64,000 nucleotides of DNA from Natrinema hispanicum. GTDB taxonomy: Archaea > Halobacteriota > Halobacteria > Halobacteriales > Natrialbaceae. The notes under the pieces are model-generated. The model did not search any database, had not been told where the DNA came from, and was given only the letters and a program-made list of their open reading frames with translations. Location of the stretch: positions 806,001 to 870,000 of the forward strand of contig NZ_SHMP01000003.1 of NCBI RefSeq assembly GCF_004217335.1, in the 5' to 3' direction. Shown here in pieces: positions 1 through 8,353 of the stretch (positions are counted from its first letter, which is position 1; each line of letters begins with the position of its first letter). The position numbers and the translations under genes are program-made.

Positions 1-61
1 CCCCTAAACCTTCCGTCCTCCATGTTCGGCTGCCGGCGTCACCGACGGTGCTGGGCCCGCG

Positions 62-379
62 TTAGGCGAATCCGAACACGCGCTGAAGTTCGGCTTCGAT
101 CTCCTCGACGTGGCGCTCGAGGACCTGCTCGAAGCGCTCCTCGTCGACGAGCACGCCCGAGAGGCGGCCGTAGGGATCATCTGGCAACTCGATGCGGAAC
201 TCGCCGTTGCCCTCGTAGAAGGGCTCGCTCTCGTTGAGCACCTGCTGGTCGATCGCGTGGACGAGTTCGGAGTCGTACTGGTCGTTCATCCGGTTGAACG
301 CGTTTTTATACGCCTGCTGAAGCTCGGGGAAGTAGTTGGCGTACTTGTCTTCGAACTGCTCGGGGTCGAAGTCGGCCAT
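62..379 (-). CDS. Small acidic haloarchaeal protein (DUF5783-like)
   Basis: 105-residue protein of unknown function. It starts MADFDPEQFEDKYANYFPEL and is rich in Asp/Glu, as expected for a cytosolic haloarchaeal protein. No membrane segment, signal peptide or catalytic motif is visible; the C-terminal half looks helical with charged heptad-like spacing (FEQVLERHVEEIEAELQRVF). The ATG at 377-379 was preferred over an upstream in-frame start because the extra 40 residues are Arg/Ser-rich and unlike a haloarchaeal protein. The match to DUF5783 rests on recalled family resemblance, not on a search. Confidence 0.75.
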   Translation of the reverse strand: MADFDPEQFEDKYANYFPELQQAYKNAFNRMNDQYDSELVHAIDQQVLNESEPFYEGNGEFRIELPDDPYGRLSGVLVDEERFEQVLERHVEEIEAELQRVFGFA

Positions 380-482
380 ACTCGACCTGACGGAGAGCGA
401 CGACAAAAGTCGGACGATCGGTTCGTTCGACACCGATTCGCTCCGTTCTGGTCTGTGCCTGCCGTCCGATGGCGCGAGCCTG

Positions 483-497
483 AGACGGTCTGCTGTC
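483..497. repeat. Fragment of dispersed repeat family A
   Basis: The sequence GACGGTCTGCTGTCA matches one terminus of the ATACGG...CCGTAT repeat family seen in full at 8271-8353, 32593-32675, 38901-38981 and 43092-43173. The match breaks where a copy of repeat family B begins, so this looks like a family-A copy interrupted by family B. Confidence 0.45.
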
Positions 498-607
498 ACA
501 CTGTCGGACAGCAGTCAATACGAAGTCGGTCGCGGATTCGCGGCCGTCTCCACCGGTGACGGCCGTAGCAGCGCGACCGATCTGCACATCGTTCTGTCCG
601 GCAGTAT
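498..607. repeat. Dispersed repeat family B, copy 1 (110 bp)
   Basis: Near-identical to 25797-25905. It has terminal inverted repeats (ACACTGTCGGACAG on the left, CTGTCCGGCAGTAT on the right) and an internal pair GTCGGTCGCG / CGCGACCGAT, so the whole unit can fold into a long hairpin. It has no coding capacity. It behaves like a miniature inverted-repeat element. A partial terminus (ATACTGCCGGACA) also occurs at 39923-39935. Confidence 0.7.
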
Positions 608-716
608 CAGTAGCAGCAGTTTCGGTACCAGTCCGCTGAAACTGTATGGGGTGCCTATACAGAGGCCCGCGTACGCAAGCGGAACGGACACTCCGGCCCT
701 TGGCGACTCCGCGAAC

Positions 717-1103
717 ATGGGTACCAAACAGGAGCCAATTCCACCCGAAGCGCTCCCGCCGGGATGGGGACTGGCAAAACTCGATGACGACCAGTTCGTC
801 TACCGGCATGGCAACCCTGCGATCGAGCTGATCGCGGATAGTACCCATCCTGATCGCTCCCATCCAGCGCTCGGACTCTGTCGGTGCTGGGAGCTTCGCT
901 ACAAGATCTTCCTTACGGATTCGACGATCGCTCGCTCGATCGCTCACGTCTCGACGCGCCGAGCCGCTCTCGACGGCTTACTCGAGTGTATGCATAGTAT
1001 CCACGAGGCCGCCGACGCAGCCATCGATCCGGTCGCGGTCGAAGCGGTACTCGACCGCGTCAGTTTCTCCGAACTCGTTCCAGACGAGGCGTCGTCGCCG
1101 TAG
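717..1103 (+). CDS. Conserved haloarchaeal hypothetical protein
   Basis: 128-residue protein of unknown function starting MGTKQEPIPPEALPPGWGLA. Two cysteines sit close together (GLCRCWELRYK), followed by a helical C-terminal half with an STRRAALDGLLECMHSIHEA segment. No membrane helix or signal peptide is present. The ATG at 717 was chosen because the upstream in-frame extension runs through the family-B repeat and has no coding character. The composition and the conserved feel of the central WELRYKIFLTD block suggest a real gene. I do not recognise a functional family. Confidence 0.6.
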   Translation: MGTKQEPIPPEALPPGWGLAKLDDDQFVYRHGNPAIELIADSTHPDRSHPALGLCRCWELRYKIFLTDSTIARSIAHVSTRRAALDGLLECMHSIHEAADAAIDPVAVEAVLDRVSFSELVPDEASSP

Positions 1104-1170
1104 TCGCCGGATCGCCGGCGGTAGCTTCGTTTTACTCGTCGAGCCGCTCGCCTCAGCTGTGCAGGCTTGA

Positions 1171-1968
1171 CTAGACGCGCCGCGTCAGGTGTGCTCGGAC
1201 CGTCCGTTGACAGTCGCCACAGATGCCGTACAGCTGTGTCGCGGTCGACAGCAGCGGATATCGAGCGGGACCGCTCGCGTAGATCGATTCGATGACCGAT
1301 CGGTACCGTGGTCCGCTCGGCTCGTCTCGAGCCGTCGACCCAGCAAACTGTGCTTGTCGCCGCTTGAGACGCGTCTCGAGGCGATCCTGGTACGTCTCGA
1401 GTCGCTCGTGTTTGGCTCGCAAGTCGTCGAAGCCACACTGTAAGAACGACTCGTCGGCCGTCGCCTGTAGCCAGCCGACGATCGTGTTGATCTCCGTAAT
1501 TGCCGTCTCGAGTGTCGACCGTTCTTTCCGGACGATCTCCCGTCGGATCGCAAGCTCCCGGCGGCTGGTCGACACTGCCTCGAGCACCGCGGCTTTGAGT
1601 GGCGGCGTCCAGCCGGTGTCGGTCGCGAGCGCGGCGGCGACGTCTTCGGTCAGCGTGGTTGCCATCGCCTCGAACCGCGATTCGTCCTCGCAGCCGTTGT
1701 CGCTGGAGCGCCCAATGGTTTCGTCGAATGCCGTCCTGACGGACGCACAGTGATCGTCCGACGCCGACGGGGCCGCTCCACGTCCCTGAATCGCTTGTGT
1801 CGCCATGGGCGCTGCCGCCTGTTGGGCCTGAAACGCGGTCGGTTGTGCGGCCGGAACCGCTCGAACGCGGTCGGCGAACGCCTCGAGTGCCGCGTCGCGA
1901 TCCGCGAGCGTCTCCCACTCCTCGGCAAGACACTCGAGCGCTCGGTGGGCCGTCGTCGCTCCCGTCAT
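1171..1968 (-). CDS. Haloarchaeal helical protein (DUF7260-like)
   Basis: 265-residue, mostly alpha-helical protein of unknown function. Residues about 120-220 are strongly helical and charged (REIVRKERSTLETAITEIN...) and may form a coiled coil. A CxxC pair near the C-terminus (GICGDCQRTV) could bind metal. Its ATG overlaps the stop of the upstream gene (1965-2885), so the two are probably translated together from the promoter that carries iron-box-like palindromes at 2911-2962. DUF7260 is recalled family resemblance. No enzymatic motif is visible. Confidence 0.7.
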   Translation of the reverse strand: MTGATTAHRALECLAEEWETLADRDAALEAFADRVRAVPAAQPTAFQAQQAAAPMATQAIQGRGAAPSASDDHCASVRTAFDETIGRSSDNGCEDESRFEAMATTLTEDVAAALATDTGWTPPLKAAVLEAVSTSRRELAIRREIVRKERSTLETAITEINTIVGWLQATADESFLQCGFDDLRAKHERLETYQDRLETRLKRRQAQFAGSTARDEPSGPRYRSVIESIYASGPARYPLLSTATQLYGICGDCQRTVRAHLTRRV

Positions 1969-2885
1969 CGGTCCTCCGCTTGGGCGCGAGTACAGACGAG
2001 GCCGCCACTCGTCCGCTCGTCGGTCGTGACCACGAACTGCCAGTCGCCGTCGCCGAGTGCGGTGGCCTCGTGTACACCCAGCGATGCCGTCGACGGTGCC
2101 GTCCGACGCAGGATATCGATCCCGATCGGTAGCGTCGGAAACCGCCGCTCGCCGCCGTCGATCGCGTACTCCCGCAGGGTAACGGTCCAGATGTTCTCGC
2201 TGGTCCCAGCGACTGACTCGCGTGTAACGCCGTACGTGCCAATCAGCGACAGCGAATCCAGATACGCAAGGCTCGTCGCAACCGGATCGTCGGCCGGATC
2301 GACCGGCGAGAGGTTCGCTGCTGCCGCCCGCAGCAATCGGGTTCGTTCGGCCGCCGTGAGGTACTGATCGAGTTCGGCTGCGATCGTCTCGAGCAACACC
2401 AGACAGAGCGCGTTTCGGTCGGTCGTCGCCTCGGCAGCGGCCAGATACGTGTCCATGATCGCCCGCTCGACGCGCTCGTGATCGCGACTCGAGAGCGCCT
2501 CGAAGACGGCACCGGAGACATCGTGACAGAACCCGATCAGCGGGCCGGCAGTCGTCCCAGCGTGTGTTCGATCGGCCGACAACTGGCTCTCCTGGGCGGT
2601 CGTTGTGTTCTCAGGCGCGCCATCGGCCTGGCCCTCGGTGCCCGCTTGCGTCTGGCGGACGATCGGATCGTAAAACGGGAGTTGTGGATCGTATCGTCTG
2701 AGGGCGGCGCGGTACTGTTCGGTTGCGCGTGCGGCGTCCGCTGCGTCCGGCCGGGTCGCGAACCGCCGCCCGGCGACCGGGACGGGCTGTTCGCCGGAGC
2801 GAGCACAGACGACGTTGTACTCCCCGTCGTCGCTGGCCAGCCGTTCGATGGAACGGCGAATCTCTCTGAGCGTCGTTCCGACCAT
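1965..2885 (-). CDS. Haloarchaeal protein of unknown function, first gene of an iron-box-preceded operon
   Basis: 306 residues starting MVGTTLREIRRSIERLA. Residues 1-75 form a compact N-terminal domain that includes the core EYNVVCARSGEQPVPVAG. After a low-complexity linker, a helical domain (about 125-225) precedes a C-terminal beta-rich part. No signal or membrane segment is seen. The ATG at 2883-2885 was chosen because an in-frame ATG 36 nt upstream lies inside the palindrome at 2911-2926. With the chosen start, that palindrome falls at about -26, where TATA/TSS elements sit, implying repression when the regulator is bound. The gene overlaps 1171-1968 by 4 nt. Function unknown; a role in iron homeostasis is inference from the operators only. 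Confidence 0.7.
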   Translation of the reverse strand: MVGTTLREIRRSIERLASDDGEYNVVCARSGEQPVPVAGRRFATRPDAADAARATEQYRAALRRYDPQLPFYDPIVRQTQAGTEGQADGAPENTTTAQESQLSADRTHAGTTAGPLIGFCHDVSGAVFEALSSRDHERVERAIMDTYLAAAEATTDRNALCLVLLETIAAELDQYLTAAERTRLLRAAAANLSPVDPADDPVATSLAYLDSLSLIGTYGVTRESVAGTSENIWTVTLREYAIDGGERRFPTLPIGIDILRRTAPSTASLGVHEATALGDGDWQFVVTTDERTSGGLVCTRAQAEDR

Positions 2886-2910
2886 GATTTCCTCCAGTAG
2901 GCTCGTATGC

Positions 2911-2926
2911 TTTAGGCCCACCTAAA
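2911..2926. promoter_or_regulatory. Iron-box-like operator 1
   Basis: TTTAGG-CCCA-CCTAAA is a perfect hexamer inverted repeat with a 4-nt spacer. It lies 25 bp upstream of the start codon at 2885 and overlaps the expected promoter. The half-site TTAGG/CCTAA is characteristic of DtxR/IdeR/Idr-type metalloregulator operators. Assignment to an archaeal Idr protein is inference. Confidence 0.65.
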
Positions 2927-2946
2927 CCATCATAAGTGCTCCGGAT

Positions 2947-2962
2947 TTTAGGCAGACCTAAT
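2947..2962. promoter_or_regulatory. Iron-box-like operator 2
   Basis: TTTAGG-CAGA-CCTAAT repeats the architecture of the box at 2911-2926 with one terminal mismatch. The two centres are 36 bp apart. The rest of the 318-bp gap up to the PHP gene at 3204 is AT-richer. It contains TATA-like stretches (near 3098 and 3138) but no recognisable gene. Confidence 0.6.
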
Positions 2963-3203
2963 AGTGGCTGAGCTCCACGTTGGTGTCCGAAAGCGATTGT
3001 CGGATCGGCACGTGGTTACTCATTCACGGCTGTTGTGGTCGATTTCAGCCGCTTCGAGCCACGCTCGCTGTCGGCAGATATAAACTGGATAGTGATATAT
3101 TGAATGCGTCTGCCCACCGGATGTCGGTGGCAGCGCAGTGTTTATATCGGATAACAAGTTATTGGCGGTAGCGACGTCTGTCGTTCACTGACAGTTGGCC
3201 CCC

Positions 3204-3953
3204 ATGACTACGCAGATCCCGTTTGCGATCGACTTTCACGTCCATTCCGAGGACTCATACGACGGCCACGAGCCGGTCGAACTCATCCTTGAGCACGCCG
3301 CTGACATCGGTCTCGACGGGGTGGTCATCACTGACCACGACGAGATCGACGAGTCGCTGCGTGCCGCCGCCCTCGCGCCGGAGTATGGGCTTATCGGGAT
3401 TCCCGGCGTCGAGGTCTCGACCAAACACGGCCACCTGCTGGCGATCGGCGTCGAGAACCGACCGGAGCCCGGCCAGGCGTTCATGGACACTGTTCAGACC
3501 GTCCGCGAACTGGGTGGCGTCGCGATCGTCCCCCATCCATTCCAGCGCAGCCGCCACGGCGTTCGGAAACGCCATATTGCTGATGCCGATGCGATCGAGA
3601 CCTACAACTCGATGGTCTTTACGGGATACCGGAATCGGCGCGCGCGCCTCTTTGCGAGTCGACGGGACTATCCCCAGATCGGAGCCAGCGACGCCCACTA
3701 CCTCCCTAACGTGGGCAAATCCTACACCGAAGTCCGCGTCACGCCCGACACGGCGACCCCGACGAAAGCCGACATCGACGGCGACGATCTCATCGCGGCG
3801 ATTCTCGAGGGCCGAACGCAGATCCACGGCAAGCGGACGCCGATTCGCAAAAGTGCCGTCCAGTACGGGAAGGGCGCGGTGCGTAAGTCGGCGTACGTGT
3901 TTACCTCGCGCGCGCCATTGCTACCGACGGTGCCGGCCTCGATGGACCGCTAG
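3204..3953 (+). CDS. PHP-domain metal-dependent phosphoesterase
   Basis: 249-residue soluble protein of the PHP superfamily, whose members hydrolyse phosphoester bonds using a metal cluster held by His/Asp. Visible motifs are DFHVHSEDSYDGH (His12, His14), VVITDHDEID, the GVEVST block, VPHPF and the late SDAHYLPNVG. These follow the usual PHP motif order. ATG at 3204 was preferred over TTG at 3195. The stop overlaps that of the convergent recJ-like gene by 4 nt. The substrate cannot be inferred. A second PHP protein lies at 23615-24403. Confidence 0.85.
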   Translation: MTTQIPFAIDFHVHSEDSYDGHEPVELILEHAADIGLDGVVITDHDEIDESLRAAALAPEYGLIGIPGVEVSTKHGHLLAIGVENRPEPGQAFMDTVQTVRELGGVAIVPHPFQRSRHGVRKRHIADADAIETYNSMVFTGYRNRRARLFASRRDYPQIGASDAHYLPNVGKSYTEVRVTPDTATPTKADIDGDDLIAAILEGRTQIHGKRTPIRKSAVQYGKGAVRKSAYVFTSRAPLLPTVPASMDR

Positions 3954-5428
3954 GCCAGTTGCTCGCCGACGAGTTCGTCAGCGTGTTTGACGAACGCCCC
4001 CTTTTGTTCACGGGGGATCGTCGCCCCCGCCGCGACATCGTGACCGCCGCCATCACCGCCGACCGCTCTCGAGGCCTCGCCCATCACGACCGAGAGATCG
4101 AGTCCTTGGCGGACGAGCGAGTGGGTGCCGCGTGCGGAGACTTTCAGTTCGTCGTCGTTTTTCGCCGCGAAGGCGATGATCGGCTTCGAGCGGCTGATTC
4201 CCTCGTTGCCCATCGCCATCCCGGCGACGATCCCGACGATAGTCTCGCGGATCTCGTCGCCCGCGTCGAACCACTGGATGTGGGCTTCTTCGGTCGTCCC
4301 CTCACGGGTCACGAGATCGATCCCGTTCGAGAGATTGCGCCGGTGTTCGCGGAGGAGTTGCCGGGCGCGCTCGAGTGCGCCGTCACGGTTCCCCAGACAG
4401 ACACCCAGTCCCACGTCGGCACGCTCGTAGCGAGCGGTCGCGTTGAGCAGCGTCGAGAACTCGCTTGCGTCCCGGAGTTCGGTACCGACGGGTTCCTCGC
4501 TCAGGACGTAGGCCGTGCCGACGAGCTCGTCGATCTTCGCCGCGGGGACGCCGCTCGAGACGGCTTTCCGGACCAGTGCGCTGGCGACGGTCTGTTTCTC
4601 CTCACCTGAGAGGTCAGCCCATCGTCGCCACTCGCCGTCGCGTTTCAACTCGAGATCGAGCCCGTCGAGAAAGCGCAACGCGCCGTTTGTGTCGTTCGAG
4701 ACGCCCGGAATGTGGACGTCGGTGGCGTACTCGAGGAGTTTGGGGAGCGGGCGGGTCTGTTTCCCATAGAGGGCGAGGTCTTTGCCCGTCTCGAGGACGC
4801 CGGCGTCGACACCCTCTGCAACGATCGCCTCGTTCGCGCCGTGGAGTTCGCCGCCGGCGGCCTGCATGTCGCCAACGGCACCGACGACGGCGAGCGCGGC
4901 GAGGTCGCGGTTGTCGGCACGAGCCGTCGTTCCTGCTGGGCCGGCGACAGTTCCGCCATCAGTTGCGGCGGCTGGTGAACTGTCGGAGACGTTCGCGAGC
5001 GCCCGCGCGAGGACGTAACTCGCGCCGGCTCCCGACAGCTCCGAGGCTCCGTTGATGCCGACCAGCAGCGGGTTGAGGTGGTACTCGGTGTCCCGGTCGG
5101 CGGGTTGGTGGTGATCTGCGATGATCGGCGTGAAATCGCCGGCGTCCTCGTACTCGCCGATCACGTCGAGCTGGCCGCTCCCGAAGTCGGTAAACAGGAC
5201 GGTGTCGTAGTCGGTCGCCGCGATCGCGGCAATCGCGTCCTCGTCGAGTTGCTTCTTGAACACCGTCTCGAAGGGGATCGCCGCCCGCTTGAGCGCCTGG
5301 GCGGCGATCGCGGCGCTCGTGAGTCCGTCGGCGTCGATATGCGAGGCGAGCAACACGCGATCGGCCGCACACAGCCGTTCGGCGCATTTGCGCGCGCGAT
5401 CCTCGAGTTCGGGAACCGGCCCTGCCAT
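3950..5428 (-). CDS. recJ: DHH-family RecJ-like single-strand nuclease
   Basis: 492 residues. It has the DHH phosphoesterase motifs: N-terminal SHIDADGLTSA, DFGSGQ, the signature ADHHQPAD near residue 107, and a C-terminal DHHA1 glycine-rich motif (GGDGGGHDVAAG). Archaeal RecJ homologues (GAN/RecJ-like) are exonucleases acting on single-stranded DNA or RNA, some associated with the replicative GINS complex. The length is typical of the archaeal group. A Thr/Ala/Gly-rich linker (about 150-170) sits between domains. It lies downstream of hemC-cobA-hemD on the same strand after a 92-bp gap, so read-through is possible. Confidence 0.88.
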   Translation of the reverse strand: MAGPVPELEDRARKCAERLCAADRVLLASHIDADGLTSAAIAAQALKRAAIPFETVFKKQLDEDAIAAIAATDYDTVLFTDFGSGQLDVIGEYEDAGDFTPIIADHHQPADRDTEYHLNPLLVGINGASELSGAGASYVLARALANVSDSSPAAATDGGTVAGPAGTTARADNRDLAALAVVGAVGDMQAAGGELHGANEAIVAEGVDAGVLETGKDLALYGKQTRPLPKLLEYATDVHIPGVSNDTNGALRFLDGLDLELKRDGEWRRWADLSGEEKQTVASALVRKAVSSGVPAAKIDELVGTAYVLSEEPVGTELRDASEFSTLLNATARYERADVGLGVCLGNRDGALERARQLLREHRRNLSNGIDLVTREGTTEEAHIQWFDAGDEIRETIVGIVAGMAMGNEGISRSKPIIAFAAKNDDELKVSARGTHSLVRQGLDLSVVMGEASRAVGGDGGGHDVAAGATIPREQKGAFVKHADELVGEQLA

Positions 5429-5520
5429 CGGGGAAATGTGAGTCGGCTTCGCTCATAAACCCGCGGATCACTGGCTCACCGCGTCCCGTTTGCGGATTCG
5501 ACTCACGGCGGTGGGTTCGA

Positions 5521-6261
5521 TCAGTCCTTGTCGGTCGCTGCGTCGACGGTTTCCGTGGCCAACCGTTCGAACGTGGCCTCGCTTGCGACGAGATCGACGT
5601 CGATGCCGTGATCCGCAGCCGTCTCGCGGGTCGGCTCGCCGATGACGCCGACGACAGCGTTCTCGAGGCCTGCAATTGCGTCCTCGCGGATTCCACGTTC
5701 AGTTGCGGCTTCGAGGAAGTGCTCGACAGTCAGCGACGAGGTAAAGCAGGCGGCGTCGAGCCCGCCCTCGGCAGCCAGCGCGGTCGATTCGCCGCTGTCT
5801 GCGGGGCGAACCAGGCGGTAGAGAATCGTCTCGTGGATGTACGCACCGGCTTCCTCGAGGCCTTCGAGCAACACCGGACTACCGTGATCGCTGCGGGCGA
5901 CTTCGATGCGCGCGCCGTCGACATCGTCTGCAAGAGATGCAACGAGACCACTCGAGGTGTATTCCTCGGGGACGTGGTCGACCGCGAAGCCTTCGTCGCG
6001 CAGTGCGTCGGCCGTCGCGGGACCGATCGCACACACGATTTCATCGCTCGGTTCCCAGCCCGCCTCTGAGATGAGTTCCGCACCGGTCTTGCTCGTGAAG
6101 ATGACGTAGTCAGCGTCCGTTCGGGGGACGGCGTCGGTCGCCTCGACGGCCAGCATCGGATCGGGGATCGGCTCGACGCCGCGGTCCTCGAGGAACGCGA
6201 CGGCCTGCTCGAGCCGGTCGTCGTCGGGCCGGAAGACGGCCACGGTGGGTGTCTTGCTCAT
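5521..6261 (-). CDS. hemD: Uroporphyrinogen-III synthase
   Basis: 246 residues. HemD cyclises hydroxymethylbilane with inversion of ring D to give uroporphyrinogen III. The protein shows the two-domain HemD pattern: VAVFRPDDDRLEQAV at the N-terminus, the DYVIFTSKTGAEL motif, VCAIGPATADALRDEG, and a C-terminal VIGEPTRETAADHG. The family is poorly conserved, so context matters. It is the third gene of hemC-cobA-hemD, beginning 3 nt after the cobA stop, and all three act in consecutive tetrapyrrole steps. Confidence 0.9.
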   Translation of the reverse strand: MSKTPTVAVFRPDDDRLEQAVAFLEDRGVEPIPDPMLAVEATDAVPRTDADYVIFTSKTGAELISEAGWEPSDEIVCAIGPATADALRDEGFAVDHVPEEYTSSGLVASLADDVDGARIEVARSDHGSPVLLEGLEEAGAYIHETILYRLVRPADSGESTALAAEGGLDAACFTSSLTVEHFLEAATERGIREDAIAGLENAVVGVIGEPTRETAADHGIDVDLVASEATFERLATETVDAATDKD

Positions 6262-6264
6262 TGG

Positions 6265-7059
6265 TCACTCACCTCCGGCCGCACCGTAGTCGGTTTGCAG
6301 GAAGTCGACGATCGACTCGCGCGTGCCCGCGACGTCGCCGATCACTGTCACTGCGGGCGGTGAAATGCCTTCCTCGTCGCGCACGTCGACGATGGTCTCG
6401 AGCGTTCCCGTCGCGACCTGCTGGCCGGGCCAGGTCCCCCGCTCGATCAGTGCGACCGGCGTCTCGGGTGCCATCCCGGCCTCGCGCAGGGCGGTCGTGT
6501 AGTCGGGAAGACGGCCGACGCCCATCAGGACGACGATGGTGCCGCCGGTAGCGGCCAAGGCTTCCCAGTCGACAGCGGATTCCTCCTTGGTCGGGTCCTC
6601 GTGGCCCGTGACAAAGGAGACCGACGAGGCGTGATCCCGATGGGTGACCGGGATACCGGCAACGGCGGGCGCGGCGATCGCCGAGGTGACTGCAGGGACG
6701 ACCTCGAAGGGGATTTCGTGGGCCGCGAGATACTCCGCTTCCTCGCCGCCGCGGCCGAAGACGAACGAATCGCCGCCCTTGAGCCGGACGACGGACTTGC
6801 CCTCGCTGGCGAGTTCGACCAGTCGCTCGTTGATCTCCGACTGGGGCGTGCGCTCGCCGCCGGCGCGCTTGCCGACGTCTTCGCGGCGCGCTTCGGGGAG
6901 TTGATCGATGATCTCCGGGCCGGGAAGCTTGTCGTGGAGGACCACGTCGGCGGCCTCGAGCAGCCGTTTCGCCTTGACGGTCAACAACTCGGGGTCGCCG
7001 GGACCGCTGCCGACGAGGTAGACAGTGCCGGGTTCCGCGTCGATGTCGGAGTCTGCCAT
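6265..7059 (-). CDS. cobA: Uroporphyrinogen-III C-methyltransferase
   Basis: 264 residues. It uses two S-adenosylmethionine molecules to methylate uroporphyrinogen III to precorrin-2. Precorrin-2 is the branch point to sirohaem, cobalamin and, in archaea, the sirohaem-dependent haem route. Motifs include GTVYLVGSGPGDPELLTVKA at the N-terminus, VVLHDKLPGPEI, VRLKGGDSFVFGRGGEEAE, PAVTSAIAAPAVAGIPVTHR and a C-terminal PPAVTVIGDV. It lies between hemC and hemD on the same strand with short gaps, indicating one operon feeding sirohaem/haem. Confidence 0.94.
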   Translation of the reverse strand: MADSDIDAEPGTVYLVGSGPGDPELLTVKAKRLLEAADVVLHDKLPGPEIIDQLPEARREDVGKRAGGERTPQSEINERLVELASEGKSVVRLKGGDSFVFGRGGEEAEYLAAHEIPFEVVPAVTSAIAAPAVAGIPVTHRDHASSVSFVTGHEDPTKEESAVDWEALAATGGTIVVLMGVGRLPDYTTALREAGMAPETPVALIERGTWPGQQVATGTLETIVDVRDEEGISPPAVTVIGDVAGTRESIVDFLQTDYGAAGGE

Positions 7060-7073
7060 TCGATATGTCCTCG

Positions 7074-8195
7074 CTATTTCCCCGCGGGTGTATCTTCTTC
7101 GGAGACGTCGTCCTCACGAGCTGCATCGATCAGGTCGGCGGCACCGCGATCCGCCAGATCTTGTGCGAACTCGCGGGCGGCCTCGGCGTGGCTCTCGATC
7201 GGCAGATCTCGGCTTCCAGTCACCGACTCCTCGCCGTCGCCGTCGAAGACGCTGACGGTCGTGTGGACGTACTCGCCCTGAACGACCGCGTAGATGCCGA
7301 CCGGCGCGATACAGCCGCCGCCGAGTTCGGCCAGAATCGTCCGTTCGACGGTCGTCTCGACACGGCTCCGCGGATGGTCGATAAGCTGCTGCATTTCGCG
7401 GGCGGTTTCGCCGTCCCGGGCAGTCACCGCGAGCGCGCCCTGTCCCGGTGCGGGAACGAACGTCGATCGCGGCAGCTCCTGATAGTCGACGTAGTGGTCG
7501 AGTCGGCTCCGCTCGAGGCCGGCGTGTGCGAGGACGATCGCGTCGTACTCGGTCTCGACCTCGCGGCCAAGCGCCTGACGCTCGAGTTCGGAGAGTTCGT
7601 CGAACCACTCGTCGACGGTCCGGTCGTACTCGGCCTCGAAGTCCTCGTTGCCAGTATTCCCTTTGCGTTCTTTGTCCGCCTCCGAGCGCTGCTGGTGTTC
7701 GTCCTGTAGCGCTGGCGCGAGCAACTTCTCGAGTCGCGTATCGATGTTCCCGCGCAGCGGCTCGACGTTGAGATCCGGCCGCTCGGATAGCAACTCGGCG
7801 CGTCGGCGGAGACTCGAGGTGCCAACAGTCGCGCCGTCTGGCAACTCCTCGAGCGTCGACCCATCGGGCGTCACGAGGATGTCCCCCGGTCGCCCGCGCT
7901 CGGGCACCGCGGCGGTCACGAGCTCTTCGGGCTGTTCGGTCGGCATGTCCTTCATCGAGTGGATCGCCCCGTCGAGGTCGCCCTCGAGGACGCGCTCGTC
8001 CAGTTCGCGGACGAACGCACCCGTCTTCCCGAGGCGGTGGATCAACTCGTCTGTGATCTGGTCTCCCGTCGTCTCGACGGTGACGAGTTCCACCTCGTAC
8101 CGGCGGTCCTCAAGTGCCTCTTTTACCAGCGAGGCCTGTCGCCGGGCGAGCGTAGATCCCCGCGTCGCCAGTCGTAGCGTCCCGCGCGTTCTCAT
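7074..8195 (-). CDS. hemC: Hydroxymethylbilane synthase (porphobilinogen deaminase)
   Basis: 373 residues. It polymerises four porphobilinogens onto a dipyrromethane cofactor to give hydroxymethylbilane. Seen: RLATRGSTLARRQ at the N-terminus, HSMKDMPTE, TSSLRRRAELL, RGNIDTRL, PGQGALAV, and the cofactor-attachment cysteine in GGGCIAPVG (Cys295). The family norm is near 310 residues. The excess is mainly an acidic Gln/Glu/Asp-rich insertion at about residues 159-216, between RGNIDTRLEKL and YDAIVLAHAGL. The ATG at 8195 fits the conserved N-terminus; an upstream extension is Arg/Pro-rich noise. First gene of hemC-cobA-hemD. Confidence 0.94.
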   Translation of the reverse strand: MRTRGTLRLATRGSTLARRQASLVKEALEDRRYEVELVTVETTGDQITDELIHRLGKTGAFVRELDERVLEGDLDGAIHSMKDMPTEQPEELVTAAVPERGRPGDILVTPDGSTLEELPDGATVGTSSLRRRAELLSERPDLNVEPLRGNIDTRLEKLLAPALQDEHQQRSEADKERKGNTGNEDFEAEYDRTVDEWFDELSELERQALGREVETEYDAIVLAHAGLERSRLDHYVDYQELPRSTFVPAPGQGALAVTARDGETAREMQQLIDHPRSRVETTVERTILAELGGGCIAPVGIYAVVQGEYVHTTVSVFDGDGEESVTGSRDLPIESHAEAAREFAQDLADRGAADLIDAAREDDVSEEDTPAGK

Positions 8196-8270
8196 AGGCG
8201 TCAGTGGGTGCCTCGGGTATGAAAAGCGCACGCTTGTCCGACGAGGGGCCGGCGACCCGTGTGGGGCCCC

Positions 8271-8353
8271 ATACGGACTCCTTCCAGTCAGTTCCGGCAC
8301 ACCCGCGACCCGTCATGTGGGGTGTGCTGTCACATCGTCACAGCAGACCGTAT
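8271..8353. repeat. Dispersed repeat family A, copy 1 (83 bp)
   Basis: Bounded by ATACGG and CCGTAT. The internal arms (TCCGGCACACCCGCGACCC and the matching right half) pair imperfectly, giving a long stem. It sits in the shared upstream region between divergent hemC and the truncated haemoglobin gene. Other copies are at 32593, 38901 and 43092. Confidence 0.7.

Noticed and set aside
944..2242. Long minus-strand frame overlapping 1171-2885
   Set aside because: Composition is Arg/Ser/Gly-rich and not haloarchaeal. The competing frames overlap by ATGA and have proper acidic composition.
2980..3171. Short plus-strand frame before the PHP gene
   Set aside because: Arg/Ser/Cys-rich translation without haloarchaeal acidity; lies in a regulatory region with operators and TATA-like stretches.
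3195..3203. TTG start for the PHP gene
   Set aside because: ATG nine bases later gives the normal N-terminus.
5455..5520. GGTGGGTTCGATCAG, resembling a tRNA T-arm, between recJ and hemD
   Set aside because: No matching acceptor or D-arm nearby, and the sequence runs into the hemD stop.
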